From Cryobacterium zongtaii (GTDB taxonomy: Bacteria > Actinomycetota > Actinomycetes > Actinomycetales > Microbacteriaceae), in NCBI RefSeq assembly GCF_002909375.1, contig NZ_PPXD01000007.1, forward strand, positions 310,001 through 374,000: a DNA stretch of 64,000 nucleotides, given 5' to 3'. Under the pieces are notes generated by a model. It was not told where the DNA came from and searched no databases. It saw nothing but the letters and a program-made list of their open reading frames with translations. Shown in pieces: positions 45,600 through 54,413 of the stretch; the first letter of the stretch is position 1, and every line of letters begins with the position of its first letter. Made by a program: the position numbers and the translations under genes.

Positions 45600-46862
45600 G
45601 TGTTCTCCATCGTGACCTCAACGCTTCGGCTGGCCGCCTCCAGGTGGCCGGTCCTGCTGGCGTTGTATCTGGCCGGATGGCTAGCGCGGTACCTCGTGAT
45701 CGAGGTCGCCGCCCTGGTCGGGACCACGGACGCCCTGACCGCGTTCCTCATCATGCCCGTCGCTATCCTCGCCCGGCTGGCGAGCTTCATCGGTATGTTC
45801 CTGGTGCTGCGACAAGGGATGCCCGCCTTCGACGATCTCGCCAAGGCCGGCGACGACGCCATCGACCGCACCGAGGACGCCCCGGTCACCACGCGTCCCA
45901 GCATGCAGGACCTGTTCCTGGCCAGTGTCCTGCCGTTCTTCGCCTTCTACGCCGCCTGGCAGTTCCTGGCGGAGGACACCCTGCAGTACGCGGCCTCGGC
46001 ACTGGCCAAGATCAACCCGTTCGACGACACCGACAACTCGGCCGGGGTGCTCAACCTCGAGCTCACCTGGGCCTCTGCGACGGCGATCGCTGTCGCATTC
46101 ACCGGGCGATTCCTGCTCAAGCGGTACAGCGCCAGACTGCCGCGCTGGAGTGCCGTGGTGACCGTGTACCTCGAGGCCGTCTGGGTCTATCTCACCCTGT
46201 TCCTGATCAGCAACTACCGTGACGACTTCGAGTCGTGGGTCGCCAACCGGGCGGCGATGCACTGGATAGCAGATCTGCGCGCCGCGCTGGGAGACGTCTT
46301 CGCCCCCATCGGGGTCGCCTGGGACGGCATCGCCTGGGCGATCGGCGAGGCCGGCGCCCTCGTGCTGCTCCCCGTAGCCTGGCTCGCGCTCGCGGGCATC
46401 GTCTACGGCCGGGCCCTCACCACGGGCCCACTGCTCATCAGGGTGCCGCAGAACCGTTACTCCGACCGGGTGCGCATCCGCTATGCCCGCGTGCCCAGGG
46501 CCGTCTCCCGCCGATTTGCGGATGTCGGCACCGGCTTCGTGGGCCGCTGGAAGCCGCTCGCGAACGCCCTGACGTTGGTGTGGCGGGCCGGGGTGGTTCC
46601 GATGGGTATTTTCGTGCTCGCCTACACCGTGATCGAAGCCGCCGGGGCCTGGATCGGGTTCGGCGCGACCCGGCTGATCGGTGCCCACGACCTCGTGACG
46701 TGGTGGATGATCGTCGACGACGGCCTTATCTTCGCCATCGAAGTCCTCCTCGAGCCGCTGCGCATCTGTCTCATCGCCGCCGGCTACGACTATTGCCTGC
46801 GCCGGTTGGGCGAGCGACGCCAGGCAGCCGCCCTCGCGGAACCTGTCAGCACGACCGCGTAA
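45600..46862 (+). CDS. Polytopic membrane protein, unknown family
   Basis: I do not recognise the family. The 420-residue protein has about eight hydrophobic helices (for example VLLALYLAGWLARYLVIEVAALV, IAWAIGEAGALVLLPVAWLALAGIVYG, VVPMGIFVLAYTVIEAAGAWIGFG) with soluble loops containing 'DRTEDAPVTTRPSMQDLF' and 'RIRYARVPRAVSRRF'. The start must be GTG 45600, since the overlapping ATG at 45598 reaches a stop after five codons. It converges on a three-gene cluster that ends 16 nt away, and the two may be functionally linked. Confidence 0.65.
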   Translation: MFSIVTSTLRLAASRWPVLLALYLAGWLARYLVIEVAALVGTTDALTAFLIMPVAILARLASFIGMFLVLRQGMPAFDDLAKAGDDAIDRTEDAPVTTRPSMQDLFLASVLPFFAFYAAWQFLAEDTLQYAASALAKINPFDDTDNSAGVLNLELTWASATAIAVAFTGRFLLKRYSARLPRWSAVVTVYLEAVWVYLTLFLISNYRDDFESWVANRAAMHWIADLRAALGDVFAPIGVAWDGIAWAIGEAGALVLLPVAWLALAGIVYGRALTTGPLLIRVPQNRYSDRVRIRYARVPRAVSRRFADVGTGFVGRWKPLANALTLVWRAGVVPMGIFVLAYTVIEAAGAWIGFGATRLIGAHDLVTWWMIVDDGLIFAIEVLLEPLRICLIAAGYDYCLRRLGERRQAAALAEPVSTTA

Positions 46863-46877
46863 CCCGCACCTGGCAGG

Positions 46878-47456
46878 TCAGTCCACGGCGAACCTGGCGT
46901 ACTCGGGCAGGACGCCCGGGACGGAGATGTTGACGGTCAGGGACGAGGAGTCCCCCGCCTCGGCGGGCACCACGAACTCCGCCACGAAGGAATACCGGGT
47001 GCTCAGGTCTGAGCTGCAGGAGGTGAGCGACGGCCCTCCGGGGCCGAGGTCGATCGCACCCTGGCTGGCGTTCGACCAGCTCCGCGTCACGGTCCCGACA
47101 CCGGATTCCTCCAGCCGTGCGGTGCACCCGTCCGGCACGCCATCCGGCCCTGTGCCCGTCGGGTCGACCTCGACCGTGACGGATATCAGGTCGGTGCCGG
47201 CCGGGAGGTCCCGTTCACGCCCGGCTGCGCTGTCTGCGCTGACCCTGTCGGTCGCCTCGATGCGCCACCGTGCGTTGCCGTACTCAAGCATTTCGCCCGC
47301 TGTGACGTTCACCGACCGGCTGGGCCCGTCCTCGACATACCGGATCCACTGGTTCGCGAACATGATCCCCAGCGTCGCCGGTAGGAGCACCAGAATGGCC
47401 AGCAACGCTCGGCCGTTCCGCCTCAGCCAACCCGCGCGCTCTCCGCCGCGACTCAC
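46878..47456 (-). CDS. Membrane-anchored hypothetical protein, third of three
   Basis: Family not recognised. The 192-residue product has an N-terminal transmembrane helix (ALLAILVLLPATLGIMFANQW) and an extracytoplasmic beta-rich domain with two Cys (DGCTARLEE, LTSCSSDLS) that could form a disulfide. GTG 47456 overlaps the preceding stop as GTGA. Domain shape and size resemble the two upstream products, suggesting paralogous or complex-forming subunits. Confidence 0.6.
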   Translation of the reverse strand: MSRGGERAGWLRRNGRALLAILVLLPATLGIMFANQWIRYVEDGPSRSVNVTAGEMLEYGNARWRIEATDRVSADSAAGRERDLPAGTDLISVTVEVDPTGTGPDGVPDGCTARLEESGVGTVTRSWSNASQGAIDLGPGGPSLTSCSSDLSTRYSFVAEFVVPAEAGDSSSLTVNISVPGVLPEYARFAVD

Positions 47457-48046
47457 CTGACGCCCCAATGGGGCAAGTCGACATCGATGCTCGGTTGCAC
47501 GTCCAGTGCGGCCAGATCCACGGGCATCACAAGCAGGGAGTCGACGCGCGGGTCGGAATTCCTGGCGAGTTCGAGGGTGGCGCGTTCCGCAGCCGGAGCC
47601 GAGACGACGTCCGCGGGGAGTTCGAACATGAGCGGGCCGGTCAATGGGATGCCGGTGGCGGGCCTGCCTGAAACGAGCGTGGCGGTCCCCGGCCGGGTCG
47701 AGGCGCTGTATTCGGTGTCACCCACCCGCAGCACGGCCGTGCCGAGTGTCCTGTCCCGGTCTTCCACCACAGCCTCGACGCTGAGTTCGACAACAACCCA
47801 GACGCCCGGCGTGCTGCCGGCCCAGCCGTTTCCGGCGGTCACCGCCTCCGTGACAGCGACGGAATGCACGGTGGCGCGGAGGTCGCGCCCACTGGCCGGC
47901 TCCGTCAGCGTCGCCGGTACGACCATCGGTGAGTGTTGCAGCTCCCGGTTCGGCGTCGTGTGTAAGACGACCGACGCGACGGACAGGACGGCCAGCAGCG
48001 CCGCCCCGTTCGCGGCGTGCCGCCAGCGCGCGACCGGCGGGGTCAT
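47453..48046 (-). CDS. Membrane-anchored hypothetical protein, second of three
   Basis: Family not recognised. The 197-residue product has an N-terminal helix (GAALLAVLSVASVVLHTTP) followed by an extracytoplasmic domain with strand patterns such as VWVVVELSVEAVVEDRDRTLGTAVLRVGDTEYSAS. The style, conserved 'v.v..sv.......' strands plus a statement of thresholds, resembles DUF4352-like immunoglobulin-fold proteins, but weakly. Both ends overlap neighbours by 4 bp. Confidence 0.6.
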   Translation of the reverse strand: MTPPVARWRHAANGAALLAVLSVASVVLHTTPNRELQHSPMVVPATLTEPASGRDLRATVHSVAVTEAVTAGNGWAGSTPGVWVVVELSVEAVVEDRDRTLGTAVLRVGDTEYSASTRPGTATLVSGRPATGIPLTGPLMFELPADVVSAPAAERATLELARNSDPRVDSLLVMPVDLAALDVQPSIDVDLPHWGVR

Positions 48047-48735
48047 TCCGACACCCCGGCGCCGACGTCGCCCAGTTCCAGCTCAAGGGTGCCAGTCACG
48101 ACGGGGTCGTCGTACAGTCCGCCGTAGGTGAGCTGGCCCTCGCTGATGAGCACGCGGTCGAGCAGCTGAACGTCGATGGAGTCACCCATCGCCACGGCGT
48201 CGCCGGCAACCTCCCAGATGAATACCACCTCGACGGGCACGCCGGGTTGCGCGAACACTTCGCCGCTGCCGTCGTCGATCACCAGGACGCGGGTCGGCGG
48301 CTCGGCCTCGGGCAGGCCGGGCACCCCGCCCACCCGGATCCTGTCCGACTCGGCCGTGCCCAGTCGGATGGCCTCCGTGGTGGTGTTGTCCACCATCGCC
48401 CGTACGACGAGCAGCCGGTTGCCCTCGGCCGGAACGAGCAATTGCTCAGGAAAGGCGTCGATGAGCAGCGCCTGGCTGACGGTGACCGTGAGCTCGGATC
48501 CGACGTGGCGTTCACCCGCCGCGATGACCGGGGCAGCCTGGACCGGTGCGTCAGCGAGGCCGCCGAACACGGCCGACAGCCCGAGGAGCACGGTCGTCAG
48601 TGCGGTCAGGAGCCACTTAGTCGGCAGCCGGTCGGCGAACCCGGGGATACGCTCCCGCCAGAAGGCGGGCCTGGGCGGCGGGGTCGGGGTCGCGCCTGGA
48701 GAATCGGGCGGGGCTGCCGCTGAATCATCCGGCAC
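48043..48735 (-). CDS. Membrane-anchored hypothetical protein, first of three
   Basis: Family not recognised. The ~230-residue product has a Pro-rich N-terminus, one transmembrane helix (WLLTALTTVLLGLSAVFGGL) and an exported domain containing LLVVRAMVDNTTTEAIRLG, which resembles the 'v.v...v.N....' strands of DUF4352-type domains. GTG 48735 is preferred because GAGGGGG precedes it; ATG 48765 in frame lacks a ribosome-binding site. It is the first gene of the overlapping triplet. Confidence 0.6.
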   Translation of the reverse strand: MPDDSAAAPPDSPGATPTPPPRPAFWRERIPGFADRLPTKWLLTALTTVLLGLSAVFGGLADAPVQAAPVIAAGERHVGSELTVTVSQALLIDAFPEQLLVPAEGNRLLVVRAMVDNTTTEAIRLGTAESDRIRVGGVPGLPEAEPPTRVLVIDDGSGEVFAQPGVPVEVVFIWEVAGDAVAMGDSIDVQLLDRVLISEGQLTYGGLYDDPVVTGTLELELGDVGAGVSE

Positions 48736-48892
48736 TGAATCCCCCTCGGTAGGCCATGGGGACATCGTAGCGAGCGAAGGGACCGTTGATGCGTCCAGCC
48801 CGCTACTCCTCCACAGGCGGCCGGTTTGAGGACCTTTCCGCACCCGGTTCTGGAGGGGCTGGAGTGTCGGTGGTCGGTGCGATTATCGGGGT

Positions 48893-50443
48893 ATGAGCAG
48901 CCCAGCTGAGCAGTTCCCGACCGACCCGGAGGACCCGGGTCACGATGCCCGCAGCAACGCGGGCGGACCCGATCCCAGCCCGAATCTCAACCCGAAGCAC
49001 AGCCCTGAAGCAGGTGCCGATGCCGGTGCCGCCGCGCAGGCCCACCGGCGCCGCCGCAGCCTGCAGGAGCAGGCGCAGGCCACCCTCGCGCGGAAGGTCG
49101 CGAAGGTGAAGAGAGCCCATCGCAAGATCGCGAAGGCGACCGCTAAACGTGCTCGCGCACTGGCCGAGCTGCAACGGTGGAGTAGCGACCCGGCCATCGC
49201 GAAACTGCTCAACCCCGACTACGCCGCCGAGTCGGCCCGGGGGCCGGTCCGCACCGACGCCGACGCGAGCCCGCGGAAGGTCGCGGCGTGGGAAGACCAG
49301 GAAATCGCCCGCCGCACGATCACGACCGAGGTCGCCTGCTCGCTGCGCCTGGCTGATCGCACGGCGGAGAACCTGATCGGTGAATCCTCCTTGTTCGCCG
49401 GCCCGATGCAGGCCACTTTGACGGCGATGAGTTCCGGCGAGATCAGTTACCGGCATGGCCAGGTGTTGATGGAGCAGCTCAGCTTCCTCCCGCTCGAGGA
49501 GGCCGCCGAGTTCGAAGCGAGGTTGCTGCCCGTGGCGAAAGACCTCACGGTCGGCAAGCTCGCGGTGAAGGCCCGGCGGATGCGGGAGCGGGCGCACCCG
49601 GAGACCCTGACCCAACGGGCCACCGCCGCGGTTGCCGAACGCGGGGTCTGGTGGGAGGGTCGGGCCGATGGCATGGGCACTCTGACCTGGTACGGCACCG
49701 CGGTGCAAACCCAGGCCGCACTCGACAGGTTGACCAGCATCGTCGAAACCACCCAGGCCTTAGAACGACACGACGCGTCGATTCCCGAGATGGACCGGCG
49801 CACGATCGGCCAGATCTGCGCCGACGCGATGGCCGACCTGGTCCTGGACGGGGTCACCCCCGCCGGCACCGGCGGCGGCATCCGCGGCAGCGTGATGGTC
49901 ACCGTCCCGGTCTTCACCCTGATGGGCCGAACCATGGAACCGGGATTCCTGGAAGGGTACGGGCCGATCCCGGCCGACACCGCCCGGGAGATCGCCGCCG
50001 GCTGCCCCAGCTTCATTCGGATACTCACCCACCCGGAGACCGGGGCCGTGCTTTCGGTCGGAAAAGAACACTACACAGCCCCCGCTGATATGCGCCGTTG
50101 GGTTGCGCTGCGGGACGGCACCTGCCGTTTCCCGGGCTGCACCCGGCCCGCATCCCGCAGCGATATCGACCACACCATCGCCCGAGAACACGGCGGACCT
50201 ACCGACTTCGACAACCTGGCCCACCTCTGCCGCGCCCACCACCGGCTCAAACACCAAACACTATGGGCCGTGGTGCAAGAACCCGGCGGGGTGCTGCGCT
50301 GGACCTCCCCGGCCGGGGAAACCCACCGCACCTACCCCGAAACCACCCTCGGGCCACCACCCACCCTGGCCCCCACACCCAAACCACCAGCGACACCGGC
50401 ACGGCCGCGGACAAGCGACCTGCCCGACGATCCGCCGTTCTGA
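48893..50443 (+). CDS. DUF222 / 13E12-type HNH endonuclease-motif protein
   Basis: This 516-residue protein has an N-terminal Ala/Arg-rich helical region, the DUF222 domain (~90-370) and a C-terminal HNH motif: CRFPGCTRPASRSDIDHTIA then EHGGPTDFDNLAHLCRAHHRLKH. The final ~60 residues are Pro/Thr-rich. The family, first named from the mycobacterial 13E12 repeats, is often multicopy in Micrococcales genomes. A homing or defence nuclease role is possible but unproven. GATTAT lies 12 nt before the ATG, fitting a leaderless start. Confidence 0.9.
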   Translation: MSSPAEQFPTDPEDPGHDARSNAGGPDPSPNLNPKHSPEAGADAGAAAQAHRRRRSLQEQAQATLARKVAKVKRAHRKIAKATAKRARALAELQRWSSDPAIAKLLNPDYAAESARGPVRTDADASPRKVAAWEDQEIARRTITTEVACSLRLADRTAENLIGESSLFAGPMQATLTAMSSGEISYRHGQVLMEQLSFLPLEEAAEFEARLLPVAKDLTVGKLAVKARRMRERAHPETLTQRATAAVAERGVWWEGRADGMGTLTWYGTAVQTQAALDRLTSIVETTQALERHDASIPEMDRRTIGQICADAMADLVLDGVTPAGTGGGIRGSVMVTVPVFTLMGRTMEPGFLEGYGPIPADTAREIAAGCPSFIRILTHPETGAVLSVGKEHYTAPADMRRWVALRDGTCRFPGCTRPASRSDIDHTIAREHGGPTDFDNLAHLCRAHHRLKHQTLWAVVQEPGGVLRWTSPAGETHRTYPETTLGPPPTLAPTPKPPATPARPRTSDLPDDPPF

Positions 50444-50478
50444 TCGGGCGGGTTCGGGCGAACTCCGCTATTCCACGA

Positions 50479-53397
50479 CTACGGAGCGATCGTGAAACCG
50501 GGGCTGACCCCCGCCGCGAGGGTCCCCGACGTCGCGGTGAGCGTGTAGTTCCCCGCCCGATTCACCCGGCAACCGGCGAACGTCGCCACACCGGACACCG
50601 CCGCACGAGGGTTACTGGTACACGTGAGAGTGGCGCCTGCCGGGGTCGTCAGCCTGACAGTGACCGAGGCCGAACTCGCAACGACGTTGCCGCTCGCATC
50701 CTGGATGGCCACGCTCGGCTGGGTGCCCCAGACCTGGTTCACCGACCCACCCGACCCAGCCGCAATGAAGACCAGCTTGCTCGCGGCACCGGGCGTGACC
50801 GTGAATGCGGGACTCACGGTCGTCAGGGTGCCGGCGGTTGCGGTGAGTGTGTACGTACCGGCCTTGTCGATGCTGCATCCCGAGAAGATGAATCCCCAAC
50901 CGAAGTACGACGGCGCGGGATTTGTCGCGCAAGCCAGTGTTGCGCCGGCAGCATTGGTCAGGGCGAGCGTGGCCTGCCCGGTCGCGGTGACAGCGTTACC
51001 GCCTGCGTCTTGCACGGTCACTGCCGGCGTGTTTCCGAACGTGGTCGCCGAGGTCGTCGACCCTGGTGAAGAGACGAAGACCAGCCGGGCAGCGGGCCCG
51101 GTCGCGACCGTGAAGCTTGCGCTCGTGGCGGCGGTGAGATTGCCGGACACCGCCCGCAGCGTGTAGCTGCCGGCGCGGTCGACGGCGCAGCCGGCGAATG
51201 CGGCTGCGCCCGACAGCGGGGAGACCGGGTTCGTCGTGCAGGTCAGAGTGGCTCCGTTTGCGGTGGTCAGGCTCAGTGTCACCGGCGTGGTGCCGGTCGC
51301 GATGTTGCCGCCGGCGTCCCGCACCACGACCGTGGGTTGGCCGGAGAACGCCACGCCGCCGGTCGACCCACCGGGGTTGACGCTGAAAGCCAGTTTCGCT
51401 GCAGGACCCGGGGTCACCGTGTAGCTGCCACTGACCGCCGGGGTCAGGACGCCGGATGTGGCGGTCAGCGTATAGCTGCCTGCCTTGTCGATCCTGCAGC
51501 CGGAGTACGTCGCAACCCCGGACGCTGCCGCCTTGGGGTTTGCTGTGCAGTACAGCGTGGCCCCGGCAGCGGTCGTGAGCTTCAGGGTCACTGCGGCGGT
51601 GCTCGCGACGGTGTTGCCGCCGGCGTCCTGAATCGCGACCGCGGGTTGGGTGTCAAAGGTGGTGTTGTACCGGGTCGTGCTCAGTGCCGACGTGAAACCC
51701 AGTTTCGTGGCGGGTCCGACCGCGATGGTGAAGCTTGCGCTCACGGCCGCCGTGAGTGTTCCCGAGCTGGCGGTCAGGGTGTAGGTGCCCGCCCGCCCGA
51801 TAGAGCAGCCAGCAAATGCGACGGTCCCGGTGCCCGTGGCCGGGTTCGCGCTGCAGGCGAGGGTTGCCCCCGCCGCTGTGGTGATCGCCAGGGTGACCGG
51901 CATGGTGGTGGCGACGGCGTTGCCACCCGCGTCCCGTACGGCGACCACGGGCTGGGTGCCAAAAGCTCTCCCGCCGGTTGAGCCGGACGGGCTGGTGGTG
52001 AAGACGAGGCGAGCGGCGGGACCAGCGCTGATCGCGACGGATCCGCTCACGGCCGCGGTCAACCCGGCCGAGGTCGCGGTCAGGGAGTAGCTCCCGGGCT
52101 TGGTGATCTTGCAGCCGGCGAAGGTAGCGGTTCCGGCCACGGCAGCTCTCGGGTTGGCCGTACAGGTGAGGCCGGCCCCTGCTGCGCTGGTCAGGCCCAG
52201 GGTGACGGCCGCTGTGCTGCTGACGGTGTTCCCGCCGGCATCCTGGATCGCCAGTATCGGCTGGACGGCAAAGGCTGTGTCCACCGATGTGGAACCCGGT
52301 TGGGCCGTGAAGACCAGCTTCGAGGCCGGGCCCGTCGTGATGGTGAATGTGGCGCTGAGAGCGGCGGGAAGTGCGCCGGAACGGGCGGTCAGGGTGTAGG
52401 TTCCGGCCCGGTCGATGCGGCAGCCGGCGAATGACGCCCGGCCGGAGACGGCGGCTACCGGATTGGCCGCGCAGGCCAGGGTTGCCCCAGCCGGATTGGT
52501 CAAGGTCAGGGCCACGGTGGCGGTGCTCGACGTGGTTTCCCCTTCGGCGTTCTGGATGGCCACGACGGGTTGACGGGCCCAGGCGACGCCGCCGGTTGAC
52601 CCGGAGGGGGCGGTCGTGAAGGCCAGTTGGGTTGCGGGGCCGGCGGTCTCCCAAGAGCTGCCGGCCATGGTTGTGGAGGCGCTGAAGGCGGCGGTCACCT
52701 CGGTTGGCGGTGCCGCCACCAGTGTGACGGCGATCAGTGTCGCAACGACTCCCACGGCGGCCAGTTCGGCCGGAGCAACCCGCGGGCCCCTCCCCTGGCG
52801 GGACGGTCGGAAGTGACGTCCACGGGGCCGGCGCGGCCGCGGGTTCGCGGCGCCGTCCAGCGCGACGACGACGACGGCCGCGGCGGTGAGGATCAGCCAC
52901 AGCACTAGCGGAGTAATGGCCGTCGTGGTCAGCCAGAAGGCGGGCAGCCCGATCCAGGGGATCAGGAGCTGGGCTTGGCTGATAATGTCACCCCGGTTCA
53001 GGGGGCTGCTGTCCACGCTCTGGTTGGCGTCACCCGCCGTGATGAGCGACCCGTCCTCGTTGGCCCCGATGACCCGGTGCAGCATGGTGCCGGCGGTGGC
53101 AGATCCGGCCGGGGCGGGGAAGCTCACGACGCGCCCGAGGGGCGGTGGAGTGTCGGCCTCCATGGGCTCGGAGAGCACGACGTCGCCGGTGCTGATCAGC
53201 GGTTCCATGGACCCGCTCTGCACGATCGAACCCGTGAGGCCGGTGAGCATCGGCAGGGTGGCGCAGGCGCCCAGGGCAAGCATCAGCACCAGGTAGGCCC
53301 TCGACAGGGTGGCGATCGTCAAGAATCCCCAGCCCCCGCGCACAACGCGGGGCTGGCGACCGACGGTGCTGTCGGTGGATCCGCTGTCGAGGGACAC
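50479..53397 (-). CDS. SipW-like signal peptidase I fused to seven Ig-like repeats
   Basis: The 972-residue protein has two parts. Residues 1-~180 are a signal peptidase of the SipW/ER type: transmembrane helix ~30-57, SGSMEPLISTGDVV with catalytic Ser63, TMLHRVI with His107 in place of the bacterial Lys, GDAN with Asp123, and a second helix ~151-180. A third helix (~212-232) leads to AAFSAST (237-243) and SSWETA. This resembles the SipW-type cleavage region of the adjacent TasA-like protein. Residues ~253-972 are seven ~103-residue Ig-like repeats, each with two Cys. The start is GTG 53397. The enzyme probably processes the neighbour and may cleave its own linker, releasing the repeats. Confidence 0.85.
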   Translation of the reverse strand: MSLDSGSTDSTVGRQPRVVRGGWGFLTIATLSRAYLVLMLALGACATLPMLTGLTGSIVQSGSMEPLISTGDVVLSEPMEADTPPPLGRVVSFPAPAGSATAGTMLHRVIGANEDGSLITAGDANQSVDSSPLNRGDIISQAQLLIPWIGLPAFWLTTTAITPLVLWLILTAAAVVVVALDGAANPRPRRPRGRHFRPSRQGRGPRVAPAELAAVGVVATLIAVTLVAAPPTEVTAAFSASTTMAGSSWETAGPATQLAFTTAPSGSTGGVAWARQPVVAIQNAEGETTSSTATVALTLTNPAGATLACAANPVAAVSGRASFAGCRIDRAGTYTLTARSGALPAALSATFTITTGPASKLVFTAQPGSTSVDTAFAVQPILAIQDAGGNTVSSTAAVTLGLTSAAGAGLTCTANPRAAVAGTATFAGCKITKPGSYSLTATSAGLTAAVSGSVAISAGPAARLVFTTSPSGSTGGRAFGTQPVVAVRDAGGNAVATTMPVTLAITTAAGATLACSANPATGTGTVAFAGCSIGRAGTYTLTASSGTLTAAVSASFTIAVGPATKLGFTSALSTTRYNTTFDTQPAVAIQDAGGNTVASTAAVTLKLTTAAGATLYCTANPKAAASGVATYSGCRIDKAGSYTLTATSGVLTPAVSGSYTVTPGPAAKLAFSVNPGGSTGGVAFSGQPTVVVRDAGGNIATGTTPVTLSLTTANGATLTCTTNPVSPLSGAAAFAGCAVDRAGSYTLRAVSGNLTAATSASFTVATGPAARLVFVSSPGSTTSATTFGNTPAVTVQDAGGNAVTATGQATLALTNAAGATLACATNPAPSYFGWGFIFSGCSIDKAGTYTLTATAGTLTTVSPAFTVTPGAASKLVFIAAGSGGSVNQVWGTQPSVAIQDASGNVVASSASVTVRLTTPAGATLTCTSNPRAAVSGVATFAGCRVNRAGNYTLTATSGTLAAGVSPGFTIAP
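50482..52641 (-). repeat. Seven tandem ~309-bp repeats encoding Ig-like domains
   Basis: Seven units of 102-104 codons each start GPA(A/T/S)(K/R/Q)L and contain QP.VA(I/V)QDA.GN, GATL.C..NP, then (F/Y).GC.I..AG.YTLTA. The two Cys about 17 residues apart occur in every unit and could form a disulfide within each domain. Similarity is clear at protein level while DNA has diverged, so the array is not a recent duplication. Confidence 0.9.
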
Positions 53398-53442
53398 TGC
53401 TACCTGATCTGTCGGGGCGCTACCTGATGGTGGATGGCCGAA

Positions 53443-54066
53443 CTAGTTGCTGTTCTGCAGCTCCCAGACGAGGTCGATGCTGGTGGAGGCGCCCTGCAAC
53501 GCGTCGACCTGCAGCTGGGTCAGTCCGGTCGCATCGAAGGTCCAGGTGCCCTTGTAGGTCTTGGACTCCCCGCTGGCGTTTCCTGTGGTCGTCCACGCGC
53601 TACCACCGGTGGCGTAGTCGCTATTGACCGTGGACAGCGTGGCCAACGACGCTGCCGGCAGGACCGGGACCGCCGGGTCGATGACGAAACCCGTGCAGTC
53701 GGCGAAGCTCCCGCCGGTGCCCTGTTCGATCTTCAGCTTGATGTATTTCTCCAGTCCCTGCGCCGAGGGCGACAGGTTCTGCACGTAGGCCTTGACTACC
53801 CCGGCGACGGACGACGATGCCGTCACGACGAGGCACTTCTCGCCAGTGTCACCAGGCGTGACATTGGTGACCTGGAAACCGGCGGTGCCGTTGTCGTCGT
53901 CCGTGAGGGCCACGCTTCCGGTACTCCAGCTATTGCCGGGGTTTCGGGTCGAGGATGAGAAGGCGGCGTTCGACGCCTGGAACACCATCGCGCCGGCGAG
54001 CAGGATGGCGGCCGGGCCAACACCAACGGTCACAATGCGCCGGGCGAGGGTACTGGGTTTACGCAT
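53443..54066 (-). CDS. SipW-dependent secreted protein (TasA/camelysin-like)
   Basis: The 207-residue protein has an N-terminal signal (basic MRKPSTLARR, then VTVGVGPAAILLAGAMVFQ) and the SipW-type cleavage region ASNAAFSSSTRNPGNSWSTG (31-50). The mature part is beta-rich with two Cys, in GEKCLVV and FADCTGF. TasA-like proteins form extracellular fibres or matrix; here, assembly is inferred only from the signal type. ATG 54066 follows AAGGA. A promoter TTGACA-N17-TAACTT and a ~159-nt structured leader precede it. The signal peptidase gene follows after 45 nt. Confidence 0.85.
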   Translation of the reverse strand: MRKPSTLARRIVTVGVGPAAILLAGAMVFQASNAAFSSSTRNPGNSWSTGSVALTDDDNGTAGFQVTNVTPGDTGEKCLVVTASSSVAGVVKAYVQNLSPSAQGLEKYIKLKIEQGTGGSFADCTGFVIDPAVPVLPAASLATLSTVNSDYATGGSAWTTTGNASGESKTYKGTWTFDATGLTQLQVDALQGASTSIDLVWELQNSN

Positions 54067-54225
54067 GACGGAATCCTTCGGTTTACGGCAGGCCGGGGTC
54101 CAGAATGAAGGCCGCAGTATGCGACCCAATCGAAACCCTGAGTTGACCCAGTCAGGAAGGAAATTCCCCGGTAGACCCAAAAAAATCGGTTGCCCCTTCG
54201 CTCAAACTAGCGGTCTGCTACCGCC
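54067..54225 (-). promoter_or_regulatory. Structured 5' leader of the TasA-like/SipW operon
   Basis: The ~159-nt leader contains GCGGT-AGCAG-ACCGC, three TGGGTC copies, CTGA...TCAG and a GGGTC...GACCC pairing. Segments GGGGCAACC and GGGTCTACC faintly recall c-di-GMP-I leaders, but the core GACGCAAAGC is absent. No known riboswitch can be assigned. Confidence 0.35.
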
Positions 54226-54231
54226 TCGCAC

Positions 54232-54260
54232 AAGTTAAATCTGAAGTATTTTCATGTCAA
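54232..54260 (-). promoter_or_regulatory. Promoter of the TasA-like/SipW operon
   Basis: On the minus strand a consensus -35 TTGACA (54255-54260) is followed after exactly 17 nt by TAACTT (54232-54237). It is the only perfect -35 seen in the window. Confidence 0.7.
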
Positions 54261-54413
54261 TTTTCTTCGCCATTCTGGCGACCGCCCCGGCGCCGCGCCG
54301 CCCGCCCGCCAGGTGGCCACCGAAAGGCAGATTCGGTGGGAGCCAACGTCGCGATCCTCGCTCGGATCAGCCCGTTCGCCCGCTCGTCGTGCGGCCGCGG
54401 GCGCAGAATCGGC

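Noticed and set aside
48893-50443. Mobile element or intron around the HNH protein
   Set aside because: No inverted repeats, intron structure or transposase were found; DUF222-HNH genes are common stand-alone genes in this group.
54067-54225. c-di-GMP-I (GEMM) riboswitch before the TasA-like gene
   Set aside because: GGGGCAACC and GGGTCTACC resemble parts of the class, but the conserved GACGCAAAGC core and tetraloop receptor are missing.
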